The notes: generated by a model not told the origin, from the sequence alone. Counted from the stretch's first letter, positions 1 through 8,969 are shown. The stretch is DNA of 31,537 bases from Pseudomonadota bacterium (GCA_018661145.1 JABJIU010000035.1:1-31537); one strand, 5' to 3'. Numbers and translations are program-made.

Positions 1-1
1 C

Positions 2-322
2 GGCGTCCCCACCCTAATTTTGCGTCTGGGGATTCTCTTTGGTGCCAGTCTTCTCACTGCAGCGGCGGTGACCCTGTCAGGTTCCATAGGATTTGTCGGG
101 CTGGTTGTCCCTCACATGATGCGGCGTCTGGTGGGGGCAGATCACCGCCGACTTGTGCCGGCATCTGCGTTGGCGGGAAGTTGTCTTTTGGTCCTGGCTG
201 AAATGATTGCACGAACCGTGCTTGCTCCACAGCAGTTGCCGGTCGGCGTGATCACGGCATTCGTGGGTGTACCGCTTTTTCTTTACCTCCTGAGGCGCGG
301 CCATCAGACGGGAGCAGCATGA
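2..322 (+). CDS. FecCD/BtuC-type ABC transporter permease, C-terminal part
   Basis: This is the 3' end of a gene that begins before the window; the frame is open from base 2. The last ~106 residues are hydrophobic and carry the C-terminal pattern of the FecCD/BtuC permease family, including the stretch GFVGLVVPHMMRR (the cytoplasmic coupling region that contacts the ATPase) and a closing FVGVPLFLYLLRR. Members import vitamin B12, haem or ferric siderophores together with a periplasmic binding protein. The stop overlaps the start of the ATPase gene by 4 bases (ATGA), so the two are translationally coupled. A CobC-like phosphatase follows, which favours corrinoid over siderophore as substrate, but this is inference. 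Confidence 0.9.
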   Translation, partial: GVPTLILRLGILFGASLLTAAAVTLSGSIGFVGLVVPHMMRRLVGADHRRLVPASALAGSCLLVLAEMIARTVLAPQQLPVGVITAFVGVPLFLYLLRRGHQTGAA

Positions 323-1086
323 GTCTGCTGAGAGCAACTGGCATTGAAGCGGGCGTCGGAAGCGTCACCGCGTGTCGTAACCTGAATCTCACCCTTAAGC
401 CGGGCGAGATCTGGTCGGTGCTGGGCCGCAACGGCGTCGGAAAAACAACACTGTTGCTGACGTTGGCTGGCCTAATACCGTTGTGGGATGGTGAGATAGA
501 GCTAGGCGGGGAATCATTGGATAGGTTGTCGCGTAGAGAACGCGCCCAGAGACTCGGCATCCTTTTTCAGCATTCCGAAACACTGTTTTCTACCCGCGTC
601 ATTGATGCTGTAATGACGGGGCGGCACCCCTGGGTCTCCGGTTGGCGGGGTACTTCCCATCAGGATGAGGAGATCGTCCAGGAGGAACTGCACCGAGTCG
701 GGCTTGAGCGCTTCAGCGAGCGAATGGTGACGACGCTTTCTGGGGGTGAGCGCCGCCGCATGGAAATTGCGGCCCTCTGTGCGCAGCAGACTCCAGTCGT
801 CTTGCTGGATGAGCCCGTCAATCACTTGGACTTGCATTACCAGGTGGATCTGATGGGTGCAATGTTAAAGGAATGGCAGCGTAAGGGATGCGCCGTGATG
901 ATGGTCATGCATGATTTGAATCTGGCGCTGCGCTTCAGCAATCGCCTGTTGCTGATGTTTGGAGAGTCAGAAACTTTACAGGGTACCGTTAACGATTTAG
1001 CTACTGAGGAAAACTTGTCGAGACTGTATCAACATGAGTTTCAAAGGTACTGGGTGGCGGAAAAGCCTTTGTTTTATCCATTATGA
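319..1086 (+). CDS. ABC transporter ATP-binding protein (BtuD/FecE type)
   Basis: This 255-residue cytoplasmic ATPase should power the adjacent FecCD-type permease. It has a Walker A motif GRNGVGKTT (residues 36-44), a signature LSGGERRR near residue 140, Walker B VVLLDEP and an H-loop histidine in VMHDLNLAL. Length and motif order are normal for FecE/BtuD/HmuV ATPases. The start ATG overlaps the permease stop by 4 bases. Substrate cannot be read from the ATPase. Vitamin B12 is suggested only by the CobC-like gene that follows; ferric siderophore or haem remain possible. Confidence 0.92.
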   Translation: MSLLRATGIEAGVGSVTACRNLNLTLKPGEIWSVLGRNGVGKTTLLLTLAGLIPLWDGEIELGGESLDRLSRRERAQRLGILFQHSETLFSTRVIDAVMTGRHPWVSGWRGTSHQDEEIVQEELHRVGLERFSERMVTTLSGGERRRMEIAALCAQQTPVVLLDEPVNHLDLHYQVDLMGAMLKEWQRKGCAVMMVMHDLNLALRFSNRLLLMFGESETLQGTVNDLATEENLSRLYQHEFQRYWVAEKPLFYPL

Positions 1087-1142
1087 TTAAGCTTATCTAG
1101 TAGCATACCGGGTGTGTTGGTCTTCTCAACTGTAAGTGCCTA

Positions 1143-1652
1143 GTGACTCTCCATTTAATCCGCCATACAAGCCCCCACATACCCGAAGGCACTTGTTACG
1201 GACGTCTCGACCTTGACGTCAGCGATACCTTTGCCGTTGAGGCGCGACAGGTTCAGAGTAAGCTTGAAAATACCTACTCGAACGTTTTTGTGAGTCCGTT
1301 GCGCCGATGCCTGAAACTGGCCGAGTACCTGAACCTATCCTTCGAAGTCGATTGTAGAATTCAGGAGATGAATTTCGGAGACTGGGAAGGTGTCTCATGG
1401 TCGGACATCGATCCAGCCCAAATTAATTCCTGGGTAGACGACATTGTGGGTTATCGGGTACCGGGTGGTGAGCGATTTCAGGATGTACTGGACCGTGTGG
1501 GTGAATTTCTGTCCGAACTTCCGGGAGAGGACAACCTTCTGATCACCCATTCGGGAGTGATTAAGGCGTGTTGGGCTTTGCGCGGAGGCCTTAGTGTTGA
1601 GGTTGCAGCCAAAAGATCGATGGGCTTTGGTGATTATTTAAGTATCCCGTAA
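1143..1652 (+). CDS. Histidine phosphatase family protein, CobC-like (possible alpha-ribazole phosphatase)
   Basis: This 169-residue protein is of the phosphoglycerate-mutase/histidine phosphatase superfamily. The catalytic RHT motif is at residues 7-9 (His8 nucleophile), and GTCYGRLDLDVS after it is typical of CobC/alpha-ribazole phosphatases, which remove the 5'-phosphate of alpha-ribazole phosphate in cobalamin assembly. A second histidine lies in LLITHSGV, and FVSPLRRC supplies the conserved arginine. The start is GTG. It follows the putative B12-type ABC ATPase by 56 bases on the same strand. The specific substrate is inferred from motif and context; the family also contains phosphatases of other sugars and nucleotides. 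Confidence 0.75.
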   Translation: MTLHLIRHTSPHIPEGTCYGRLDLDVSDTFAVEARQVQSKLENTYSNVFVSPLRRCLKLAEYLNLSFEVDCRIQEMNFGDWEGVSWSDIDPAQINSWVDDIVGYRVPGGERFQDVLDRVGEFLSELPGEDNLLITHSGVIKACWALRGGLSVEVAAKRSMGFGDYLSIP

Positions 1653-1682
1653 CTAAATTTCCCGAGCAGGCTGCACTCAGTT

Positions 1683-2462
1683 CTACTGAACCAGTCGCCG
1701 GCGGAACAGGATAGTGGCAGCCCAGGTGCTGACCAGCCCGAAGAGCGCCAGGGCGCCGAGATGCAATCCCAGATCCGTGACCGGTTGGCCAACAACAATA
1801 GGCCGGATGATTTCCACTGCGTGGGTCAGCGGAAGGAGTTGCACCGCCGATTGAACCGGACCTGGCAGGCTGCTAACCGGGTAAAACACACCGCATAGGA
1901 TAAACATCGGTGTCATGACGAGTGTCATGTAAAAGTTGAAGTACTCGTAGGCTCTGGCGTATGCGGTGACAACGAGGCCGGGCGCAGCGAAGCAGACTCC
2001 AGTGAGGAAGATAACCGGGATTATCAACAATGCACTCCAATCATTGACCGCGCCTAGCATTGCCGCAACCGCCAGGATGGCGCTACCGCTCATCAGGCTT
2101 TTTGTGCCGCACCAGAGCAATTCACCGATTACGATATCGTCGACTTCTGCAGGGGTTGCAAGGATCGCTTCGTAGGTTTGTTGGGGCACCATCCGTGTAT
2201 AGACTGACCACATGGATTCCATGCTGGCCACATTCATCGCCGACCAGGCAATAAATCCTGAAGCGAGAAAGGTGAAGTAGGGCATCCCGTCGATCTCGCC
2301 AACGAATCTGCCCAACCCGTATCCAATACCCAAAAGGTAGATCAGGGGCTCACCGAAGTGCAGCAGCAAGCTCGCTGCCATTAATTTGCGCCAGACCATG
2401 GCATTGCGTCGCCAAACCGTCAGGGATTCAAGGCGAAGGGTGGGAGGGCTGCTGGCATTCAT
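1683..2462 (-). CDS. ABC-2 type transporter permease, NodJ-like
   Basis: This 259-residue integral membrane protein resembles NodJ/ABC-2 exporter permeases. It has about six hydrophobic segments, the early FGEPLIYLLGIGYGLG segment and the late TPMFILCGVFYPVSSLP segment typical of the family. NodJ with NodI exports lipochito-oligosaccharides in rhizobia, but the same pair is widespread in non-symbiotic proteobacteria with unknown cargo. Its start overlaps the stop of the ATPase gene by 4 bases, so the pair is one transcription unit on the minus strand. It converges on the CobC-like gene with a 30-base gap. Cargo unknown. Confidence 0.88.
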   Translation of the reverse strand: MNASSPPTLRLESLTVWRRNAMVWRKLMAASLLLHFGEPLIYLLGIGYGLGRFVGEIDGMPYFTFLASGFIAWSAMNVASMESMWSVYTRMVPQQTYEAILATPAEVDDIVIGELLWCGTKSLMSGSAILAVAAMLGAVNDWSALLIIPVIFLTGVCFAAPGLVVTAYARAYEYFNFYMTLVMTPMFILCGVFYPVSSLPGPVQSAVQLLPLTHAVEIIRPIVVGQPVTDLGLHLGALALFGLVSTWAATILFRRRLVQ

Positions 2463-3424
2463 CCGCGTAACGCTCGTCCTGTCAGCCGCAAGAACACATC
2501 TTCAAGGCTCGCATGACGGTGTAGGCAGATCATGTCGGCAAGATTCCCGGAAAAATCGACCAGGGCCTGGGCGTCGTCAGCATAGATATAAAGACTTTCA
2601 CCGGCCTTCTCAGCTCTCCAGTTGTTAGGGAGGGTTTCAACAGAGATCTCGCTGACGTTCCCGCGGATCTCAAGAACGTCACTTTCGCAGTGCTGGTCGA
2701 TGAGTTCTATCGGACTTCCCTGCGCTACAAGGCGACCTTCATCGATGACGATCAGCTCATCACAAAGTCGCTCCGCTTCCTCCATGTAATGCGTGGTGAG
2801 CACGATGGTTTTTCCAGCACGCTTCATCTGGTGAATCAGCGACCAGATCATGTGCCGGGCCTGGGGGTCCAGGCCTGTTGTGGGTTCGTCAAGCACCAGT
2901 AGTTGTGGATCATTTACCAGTGCCCTTGCGAGGGTGAGGCGGCGTTTCATGCCACCAGACAATGTGCTGATGTCATCATTGGCACGTGGCGACAATTCCA
3001 CCATATCGAGCAGCTTTGGAATACGCTCACTCAAGACTTTCGGGTCGAGCCGAAAGTAGCGGCCATACATCGATAGGTTCTCTTTGACAGTAAAGTCAGG
3101 ATCAAGATTATCGGCCTGAGGCACGATGCCGGTACGGTGGCGAATCTGCCGACGGTTCTGGCTGATATCCTGCCCAAAGACCTCAAGGATGCCGCCAGAG
3201 CGGGGTGATTGCCCAAGCAGCATACGCAGGGTCGTGGTCTTACCCGCCCCGTTAGGTCCCAGCAGGCCAAAGCAGGTCCTAGGCGAAATATCAAAACTCA
3301 AGTCGGCAACGGCAGTTGTGCTATCGAAGTTCTTGCGAATATCGCGGCAGTGGACTACCACGGGCGCATCGGTCTGATCGGTCACGAAGGCAGTGCTAGT
3401 TGATTCAGTCTGGGAACTGAGCAT
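2459..3424 (-). CDS. ABC transporter ATP-binding protein, NodI-like
   Basis: This 321-residue ATPase is the partner of the NodJ-like permease. It has Walker A GPNGAGKTT (residues 56-64), signature LSGGMKRRL, Walker B LLVLDEPTTGLDP and an H-loop TTHYMEEAERLCD, the classic pattern of DrrA/NodI-type exporters. A C-terminal domain of ~90 residues follows. I chose the ATG at 3424 because homology starts soon after it. The frame stays open upstream to 3574, but that extension lies within the HAD gene and has no family-like sequence. It overlaps the 3' end of the HAD phosphatase gene by 20 bases, so the three genes are probably one operon. Confidence 0.88.
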   Translation of the reverse strand: MLSSQTESTSTAFVTDQTDAPVVVHCRDIRKNFDSTTAVADLSFDISPRTCFGLLGPNGAGKTTTLRMLLGQSPRSGGILEVFGQDISQNRRQIRHRTGIVPQADNLDPDFTVKENLSMYGRYFRLDPKVLSERIPKLLDMVELSPRANDDISTLSGGMKRRLTLARALVNDPQLLVLDEPTTGLDPQARHMIWSLIHQMKRAGKTIVLTTHYMEEAERLCDELIVIDEGRLVAQGSPIELIDQHCESDVLEIRGNVSEISVETLPNNWRAEKAGESLYIYADDAQALVDFSGNLADMICLHRHASLEDVFLRLTGRALRG

Positions 3425-4187
3425 TACACCATTGAGGTAAATCGGCAATAGAATCCAGCGCGCCATCACAGCCGGTGGGCACGGGATCCGTCGCACTGTT
3501 TCCCGTTCGGACAAGCAGGCTGCGCAGCCCCGCATTAATGGCGCCGCTGATATCCGAGGCGATACTGTCTCCAATCATTACGGTATGTTCCCGGACAAAG
3601 CCCGTGCGGGCGAGTGCGGCATCAAAAAACGCGCGCTGCGGCTTGCCGATGATTGTTGCGGGGGCTTCGATTGCCGACTCTATGGCTGCAACGATCGGAC
3701 CGAGACCTATGCGCGTTACGTTTCCATCGGGCCAGGTGGCGTCGCGGTGCAGGGCGACTACTTCTGCACCTCGCTCCACCAACCGCCGGGCCACATCGAT
3801 TTCACCAAAATTGGCCCAGAGGGATTGGCCGATAATCACGGCATCCGCAGCTTCTTCTTTTCGGGACACGATGTGGCCCTGCTCCCCAAGGACGCGCTCA
3901 AGGCTTTCGTCGCCAATAAGAAAGCATCGGGCGCTACCGTATTTCTGGCTGAGATATTCCACAGCAGCGGCCGACACCGGCAGGATTTCACTGGGATTTA
4001 CCTGGTAACCGAACCCAGCTAATTTGTCACCGATCTGATCTGAGTCCATCCGGGAGGTATTGGTCACCAAAAGAAAGGGGAAATTTCGGCGACGGAGGTA
4101 TGACAGTACCCCCGGCCCTTGCGATACCGGTGCACTGCCCCCGTAGAGCACCCCATCAATGTCTATAAAAAAGGAGGGTCTGGACAA
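3405..4187 (-). CDS. HAD-superfamily subfamily IIA hydrolase (NagD/LHPP-like)
   Basis: This 260-residue phosphatase has all four HAD motifs: DIDGVL at residues 9-14 (Asp9 nucleophile, Asp11 acid/base), LVTNTS, a lysine in IGKPQRAFF and MIGDSIASDI. The C2-type cap between motifs II and III is typical of subfamily IIA enzymes (NagD, phosphoglycolate phosphatase, LHPP). The start appears to be TTG at 4187. No strong ribosome site precedes it, and a short direct repeat TCTGGACA occurs twice at the start region. It is first in a minus-strand operon with the NodIJ-like exporter. Substrate unknown. Confidence 0.85.
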   Translation of the reverse strand: MSRPSFFIDIDGVLYGGSAPVSQGPGVLSYLRRRNFPFLLVTNTSRMDSDQIGDKLAGFGYQVNPSEILPVSAAAVEYLSQKYGSARCFLIGDESLERVLGEQGHIVSRKEEAADAVIIGQSLWANFGEIDVARRLVERGAEVVALHRDATWPDGNVTRIGLGPIVAAIESAIEAPATIIGKPQRAFFDAALARTGFVREHTVMIGDSIASDISGAINAGLRSLLVRTGNSATDPVPTGCDGALDSIADLPQWCNAQFPD

Positions 4188-4311
4188 AAATCTGGACAGG
4201 ATTAGGTTAGGGACGCGATAGTCTAACGTTCAGTGTGAAGTCGGGATACCCTGATCCGTTATCATATTCTATATATCCCGATCCCATGCATCGCCAAGGA
4301 TGCTTTTTGCT

Positions 4312-4881
4312 ATGGATGAGCAGGCCGACGACCTCAAGTCACAGTTTCTGGCGTGGCAGTGCCTCGTTCGGCAGCGGGCGATGCGGGTGGGGGACGGGCG
4401 ACCTACGCCTGGAATGTGCCCACACCTATCGCTAGCCGATGGAGGAAGTTACTCTGGTCAGGTTACGGTTCTTATTATTCGGATTGATGCCGTAGAGGAC
4501 GTGTCGCAGTTCAGGCACATGGTGCAGAAGACACACGATCCGGCCGATCGGTACAAGGCGGCGGTCAAGTATCTATCAGCGACCTATTATCAGAAGGCCC
4601 AGGAATTTTCAGACGAGATGACAGGCTTGTTCAGTTCCGAGGGTCTGCTGGCTCGGGCACTATGCGCCAGGGGATCCTGTATTCTTGAATTCAGCCAGTT
4701 TGGCTCGCGCTATCGGCTACCTTGTTCGGTTCGCGAAATGGATGAGGAGACTGACGCTTTTGAAGCTACCTACTGGCATAACCGACTATTCAATTCCCGG
4801 ATGCCGGCTGACGTCAAGATTCTAGGCTTCTTGCCTAGCTGGCACGAAGCGGTATTCGAAGAGGTTCGCAGCGGTAACTAA
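4312..4881 (+). CDS. Protein of unknown function, 190 residues
   Basis: I do not recognise a named family. The predicted protein is soluble, with no signal peptide or membrane segment. It begins MDEQADDLKSQFLAWQC and contains five cysteines (two close together in CARGSC) and a tryptophan-rich last third. I chose ATG 4312 because AAGGA at 4296-4300 sits 11 bases upstream; ATG 4300 has no spacing from that site. It has its own upstream region, divergent from the HAD gene, with an inverted repeat CGGGATA/TATCCCG at 4242-4248 and 4274-4280. Its stop overlaps the stop of the convergent GntR-family gene by 4 bases. Codon pattern and length make it a likely real gene. Confidence 0.7.
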   Translation: MDEQADDLKSQFLAWQCLVRQRAMRVGDGRPTPGMCPHLSLADGGSYSGQVTVLIIRIDAVEDVSQFRHMVQKTHDPADRYKAAVKYLSATYYQKAQEFSDEMTGLFSSEGLLARALCARGSCILEFSQFGSRYRLPCSVREMDEETDAFEATYWHNRLFNSRMPADVKILGFLPSWHEAVFEEVRSGN

Positions 4882-5624
4882 TTCGAGCGCGTACGAGCCG
4901 CGCCAACAAGATCGCTCCGCGCTTTGTCGAGATGGTCGTAGATGGTATCCAAGGCGGCGTCCAGATTACGCTTGGCGATCATGTTGTAAAGATGCCGATG
5001 GTGTGCGTTGTATTGCGCGATCCGTTCGGGTACGAGTATGGATTCCTTCATTGCTGTCCACTGGTCGTGGCCGCGGGTTTCGTTGACTAGTTGATATAGC
5101 CAAACCATGAGGCGGTTACGAGTGCATTCCGCCATAGCCAGGTGGAATTCAGCATCCGCTCGAGAGAAAGCTTCTGGATCCCCTGAAGTGCTCTCTACCT
5201 TTATCAGCGCTTTTCGCATTCTCTCGATATCCATCGCCGTAGCATTGGCAACTGCGAGTCGTACAATTTGAGGCTCTATTCCCAAGCGAACGTCAATCAA
5301 CTCGAGTGGACTGGTGACGTCGGCGATCGCGGTGTGCTCCGAGAACTGTCGGTACGTGACAAAAGTGCCGCTCCCGATCTGTCGGTCAACCATACCGAGT
5401 TCTTGAAGTCGACGCAGCGCTTCGCGGATAGTTCCCCGAGAAGTCTGAAAGAGCTCAGCCAGCTCCCGTTCCGCCGGAAGGCGCTCGTTGAGGCCGTAGG
5501 CGCCATCAATAATTGCTCGGCGTAATTTAGCCGCAATACCTGCGGAACCGCCTACCGACACAGCCTCGGGCAGTGGCGGGAGAGGGTCCTCATAAGAGCC
5601 TATTTCATGATGTTGCTGACGCAT
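4878..5624 (-). CDS. GntR-family transcriptional regulator, FCD (FadR) subfamily
   Basis: This 248-residue regulator has an N-terminal winged helix (about residues 28-95) with the GntR signature RLPAERELAELFQTSRGTIREALRRL split over helices 2-3, and a C-terminal all-helical FCD domain (about 105-240). The FCD domain has the usual metal/ligand residues, including histidines in AEFHLAMAE and HHRHLYNMI. FCD regulators sense small organic acids or amino-acid-like catabolites. ATG 5624 has GAGG six bases upstream. It is divergent from the FAD-oxidoreductase/GS/Glx set across a 315-base gap, so it is the obvious candidate regulator of that set, with a possible operator GATACC...GGTATC at 5675-5698. 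The ligand is unknown; N-methylglutamate or a related compound is a guess. Confidence 0.9.
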   Translation of the reverse strand: MRQQHHEIGSYEDPLPPLPEAVSVGGSAGIAAKLRRAIIDGAYGLNERLPAERELAELFQTSRGTIREALRRLQELGMVDRQIGSGTFVTYRQFSEHTAIADVTSPLELIDVRLGIEPQIVRLAVANATAMDIERMRKALIKVESTSGDPEAFSRADAEFHLAMAECTRNRLMVWLYQLVNETRGHDQWTAMKESILVPERIAQYNAHHRHLYNMIAKRNLDAALDTIYDHLDKARSDLVGAARTRSN

Positions 5625-5939
5625 CCGGCACCTCGCATCAAAGATCCTTGAGTGACCATAGTGTAAACCATATCGATACCAAAGATCTTAAAGGTATCAC
5701 TTCGGGAAGTAATATGAGAGGCGTATCTATGTTAATCAAGGCAAGAATAAATGACATAGATAGAACATTTACAACTATTCTTGCCGGCCTTTCATTGACC
5801 GAAAAAGATAGATCATAGGTTTTAAATTGGTAGGTTCTTGGTCTGGAGCATCGGGTCAAACTAAGAGCCTGGACAAATTGGGCCAATTTTTAACTGGAAG
5901 GCATGAAGTTGGTGCCGGATTAGGAGGAGATTGTTTCAG
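5625..5939. promoter_or_regulatory. Divergent control region between the GntR regulator and the FAD-oxidoreductase operon
   Basis: This gene-free stretch is AT-richer than its flanks. It holds GATACC at 5675-5680 and GGTATC at 5693-5698, an inverted repeat with 12-base spacing that encloses the palindrome AAGATCTT (5682-5689). A further palindrome, TATCGATA, is at 5671-5678. The 12-mer GATACCAAAGAT here recurs upstream of tmoX. A strong ribosome site AGGAGGAG (5922-5929) lies 10 bases before ATG 5940. No convincing -35/-10 pair can be called by eye. Confidence 0.45.
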
Positions 5940-7283
5940 ATGGCTTTTCCCACGAACGCGAAGTACGTCATTGTCGGTGCAGGCATCCACGGACTAAGCA
6001 CGGCTTATCATCTGGCCCTCGAGCTGCAAAGAAAAGGCGAGGGCGATGGTTCGGATATCCTGATCATCGACAAAACATCTATTGCCGCAGGGGCATCAGG
6101 TATTGCCTGTGGCGTAGTTCGTAACAACTACTACCAACCGGCGATGCGTGAGCTGATGGCCCATAGCGTCAAGGTTTGGGAGAGTGATTCCAAAGCTTAC
6201 AGCTACCATCCGGTAGGCTATATGCAGATCAGCCCTGAGGTGATGCGAGAGGATGTCTCGACCATCGCTGAACAACAAAAAGATATCGGATACGAGTCGG
6301 TCTTTATTGAGGGCGCCAGGGAGTCCCATAGCTACATGCGAGGACTCTTCGATGATTGGCAGGCACAAGGTATTACCTCGGTGCTGCACGAAAAACCCGG
6401 CGGCTACTCCAATAACACCCAGGCGATGTATGGCTTGGCAGGCAAAGCGGAAGGAGAAGGGGTGCGGATCCTGACTGGCGCTACGGTGCAGGAGTTTAAA
6501 CGTGGCAACGGCAGCGATGCGATCACTGCCGTGGTTACTGATCGCGGTACGGTGGAATGCGACTACGTCGTGATTGCAGCGGGGCCATGGGTGAAAAGTC
6601 TTTGGGAGACGCTTGAGTTACCGCGGGCGGTGAGTATCAAAGGCTCAGACGGTACGATGCATCACGATGTTCCCATGTGGGTTTTCTGGTCGCTTCAGGA
6701 AGGCACGCTCGGCGTCGACCCGAAGATGCAACGCACCAATGACGGTGAGATGCCACCGGTAATCCATGTCGACTCGGATGCGGCGTTAATCTCCGATGTA
6801 GACGGGTCAGTGATTACTGAGGAGATGTGGGGCATCTACTACAAGCCCGATTTCCATTTCAATGGCATTCAGGGTGGGGCGGCGCCCTTTAAGGTGCCGA
6901 CAGAGCCTGATAAAGTCGCCGTTGATCCTTACGGCCCGGATTCGCCTGATTTCGTCGTGGGGGCTGAATTTGCTCACATGTGGTGCTCGGCGCTCGCCCA
7001 TTGCCAGAAACGTTTTCAGGGTCAGACGCCGAAGTATAAGGACGAACCGTCAGGGGGTATCGGAGCCTTCACCCCAGACAGTTTCCCGGTGTTTGATGTG
7101 TTTTGTGAAAACTGTTACGTGATCGCGGACTCAAACCACGGCTACAAGATGCTCGGCGTGGGCAAGTTAGTGGCGGAAGAGATTGCGGGCACGTGTAGTT
7201 CCCTACTTGAGCCTTTCAGGTTCTCAAGGTACGAGCAGGGAAGGCTGCACCCCGTGTCGAACAGCCCATTTCCGTGGAGTTAG
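5940..7283 (+). CDS. DAO-family FAD-dependent oxidoreductase (candidate N-methyl amino acid dehydrogenase)
   Basis: This 447-residue flavoprotein starts with a Rossmann fingerprint VIVGAGIHGLSTAYH (GxGxxG at residues 13-18), followed by a DKTSIAAGASG segment and a C-terminal NHGYKMLGVG motif. These are typical of the D-amino-acid oxidase/sarcosine oxidase beta/dimethylglycine dehydrogenase superfamily, which oxidises C-N bonds of N-methyl amino acids. It has no folate-binding (GcvT) domain. ATG 5940 is preferred over TTG 5931 because AGGAGGAG at 5922-5929 is correctly spaced only for 5940. It leads a plus-strand set with a glutamine-synthetase-like ligase and Glx subunits. I infer that it oxidises an N-methylglutamate-like product, replacing the four-subunit MgdABCD, but substrate and electron acceptor are not shown by the sequence. 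Confidence 0.85.
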   Translation: MAFPTNAKYVIVGAGIHGLSTAYHLALELQRKGEGDGSDILIIDKTSIAAGASGIACGVVRNNYYQPAMRELMAHSVKVWESDSKAYSYHPVGYMQISPEVMREDVSTIAEQQKDIGYESVFIEGARESHSYMRGLFDDWQAQGITSVLHEKPGGYSNNTQAMYGLAGKAEGEGVRILTGATVQEFKRGNGSDAITAVVTDRGTVECDYVVIAAGPWVKSLWETLELPRAVSIKGSDGTMHHDVPMWVFWSLQEGTLGVDPKMQRTNDGEMPPVIHVDSDAALISDVDGSVITEEMWGIYYKPDFHFNGIQGGAAPFKVPTEPDKVAVDPYGPDSPDFVVGAEFAHMWCSALAHCQKRFQGQTPKYKDEPSGGIGAFTPDSFPVFDVFCENCYVIADSNHGYKMLGVGKLVAEEIAGTCSSLLEPFRFSRYEQGRLHPVSNSPFPWS

Positions 7284-7478
7284 AGAGACCAAGGGTTTTG
7301 TGATTCTATATGGCGGCAGAGTCGCGATTTCCCATTGGGACATTGGGATGGCGGCCATCAAGAGAAGAGAAAGGGAGAAAACTTTAGGATGTACGAGAGC
7401 AATAATAAGTGAACGAAAACAGTGCCGAATTGAGTAACTCAGAAACCGATCGAAAACCTGAGAAGGAGGAGAGCAGCA

Positions 7479-8948
7479 ATGACCGATCTTGAAGCCCATG
7501 TCACACAACCAGGACGAGAGGACCTCGTCAAACAGGTCAGTGAAAAAATAAAAGAAACCGGCGTCGACTATATCTATTACCAGTTTGTTTCGGTTACTGG
7601 ACGCATCGTCGGCAAGGGTATTCCATCGGCGCATTGGGAGCGCCTCGCCGACAAAGGGTTCCAGTTGGTTTATGGCTCCACCGCAAACCTATTTGTTGAC
7701 CGCCATGGCAACTATATTGGTTATGGCCCTGAATCCTCTGAGCTGGTTGGGATTCCCGACCCAGAAACCTTTTGTCAATTACCCTGGGACAAGCGAGTCG
7801 GTCGTGTATTCTGCACATTGTTTCGCAATCGCGAGGAGCGCGAGAATCCGGGTGGCGCATTAACCTCGGACTGCCGCGGTAATTTGCGCCGTATCCACAA
7901 TGCATTCCAGGAAAAGCATGGACTGGATATGCGGTGCGGTACCGAGCCTGAGATGATGTGGTTAAAGCGCGGTGAGGATGGCAAGCCAAACGGCGGTGTG
8001 ACCAAACCCAATTGCTATCATATCGACCAGTTCGAAGAACTTCGCCCGACCTTCATGAAGGTTATAGAGTATTCGCAACAAATGGGCCTCGATATTATCC
8101 AAGGCGATCACGAAGACGCGCCTGGACAGTTGGAGTTGAATACTCAGTTCGATGATGTGCTGCGTAATGCGGATCGGCTTACTACTTACCGACAGATCTG
8201 TGCGCAGGTTGCTCGTGAGGATAACTTGATTGCTTGTTTCATGTCGAAACCATTCATGGGTGTATCGGCCTCGGGCTGTCACCATAATATGTCGTTATGG
8301 CGCGGTGGTGAGGACGTGGTCAATACGCTCGGGTTTGATTCCTTGCCCGGTATGGAAGGGGCTTTTAGTTACCGGGTCGGTGGCGACAATACCTTTATGC
8401 CGGATCCAGCGATCGACGAGCGTGCTCCTGGCCCGATAGGTTTGCAGTCTATTGGCGGAGTTATCAAACACCTGGGCGCACTGACATCAATCGGCTCTTC
8501 GACCGTTAATTCCTATCGTTGTCTATGGGATACCGGTTTCTGGGCGCCAATTTTTGCTGATTGGGGCTATCAGAACCGTACCTGCGCATTGCGCGTATCT
8601 GCACCAGGCCGATTCGAGTACCGTTCGGTGGATTCAATGGTGAACCCATACCTGATGGGTTCCGCGTTGCTTAAAGCTTTCGATGACGGTATCGAAAACA
8701 ATCTGGATGCGGGTGAGGCCGAGGAACGCAATATCTATGAGGCGATCGACGCAGGTAAAGAGGTGAAAAAGTTGCCCATGTCGCTGGGCGAGGCCTTGGA
8801 AGAATTGCGCAACGACGAGGTAATTAAGTCCTCAATGCCTGGAGAAATGTTTAGGGTGTTCGAGCATTACAAACGAGACGAATGGGAACGTTTTATGCAC
8901 GCCACGACAGAATGGGATATGGAAACCTATCTGGACTGCTTGCCCTGA
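7479..8948 (+). CDS. Glutamine synthetase family protein (candidate gamma-glutamyl-amine ligase)
   Basis: This 489-residue protein keeps the glutamine synthetase catalytic set: E156/E158 in GTEPEMM, H211-E212 and E219 in DHEDAPGQLE, H268 in SGCHHNMS, R367/R372 in QNRTCALR, and RFEYR at 378-382. The N-terminal beta-grasp domain (about 20-115) is divergent. An insertion around residues 285-320 is absent from the second synthetase in this window. Related enzymes include gamma-glutamylmethylamide synthetase and GlnT. A strong ribosome site AAGGAGG lies at 7463-7469. A 195-base gap separates it from the FAD gene, and the Glx genes follow. The context suggests it ligates methylamine or another small amine to glutamate with ATP; the amine is unproven and ordinary ammonia-dependent activity cannot be excluded. 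Confidence 0.85.
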   Translation: MTDLEAHVTQPGREDLVKQVSEKIKETGVDYIYYQFVSVTGRIVGKGIPSAHWERLADKGFQLVYGSTANLFVDRHGNYIGYGPESSELVGIPDPETFCQLPWDKRVGRVFCTLFRNREERENPGGALTSDCRGNLRRIHNAFQEKHGLDMRCGTEPEMMWLKRGEDGKPNGGVTKPNCYHIDQFEELRPTFMKVIEYSQQMGLDIIQGDHEDAPGQLELNTQFDDVLRNADRLTTYRQICAQVAREDNLIACFMSKPFMGVSASGCHHNMSLWRGGEDVVNTLGFDSLPGMEGAFSYRVGGDNTFMPDPAIDERAPGPIGLQSIGGVIKHLGALTSIGSSTVNSYRCLWDTGFWAPIFADWGYQNRTCALRVSAPGRFEYRSVDSMVNPYLMGSALLKAFDDGIENNLDAGEAEERNIYEAIDAGKEVKKLPMSLGEALEELRNDEVIKSSMPGEMFRVFEHYKRDEWERFMHATTEWDMETYLDCLP

Positions 8949-8969
8949 CATAACAATACCCGGATGGGA

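Noticed and set aside
3425..3574. Upstream extension of the NodI-like gene.
   Set aside because: Lies in the HAD coding region, and family similarity starts only after the ATG at 3424.
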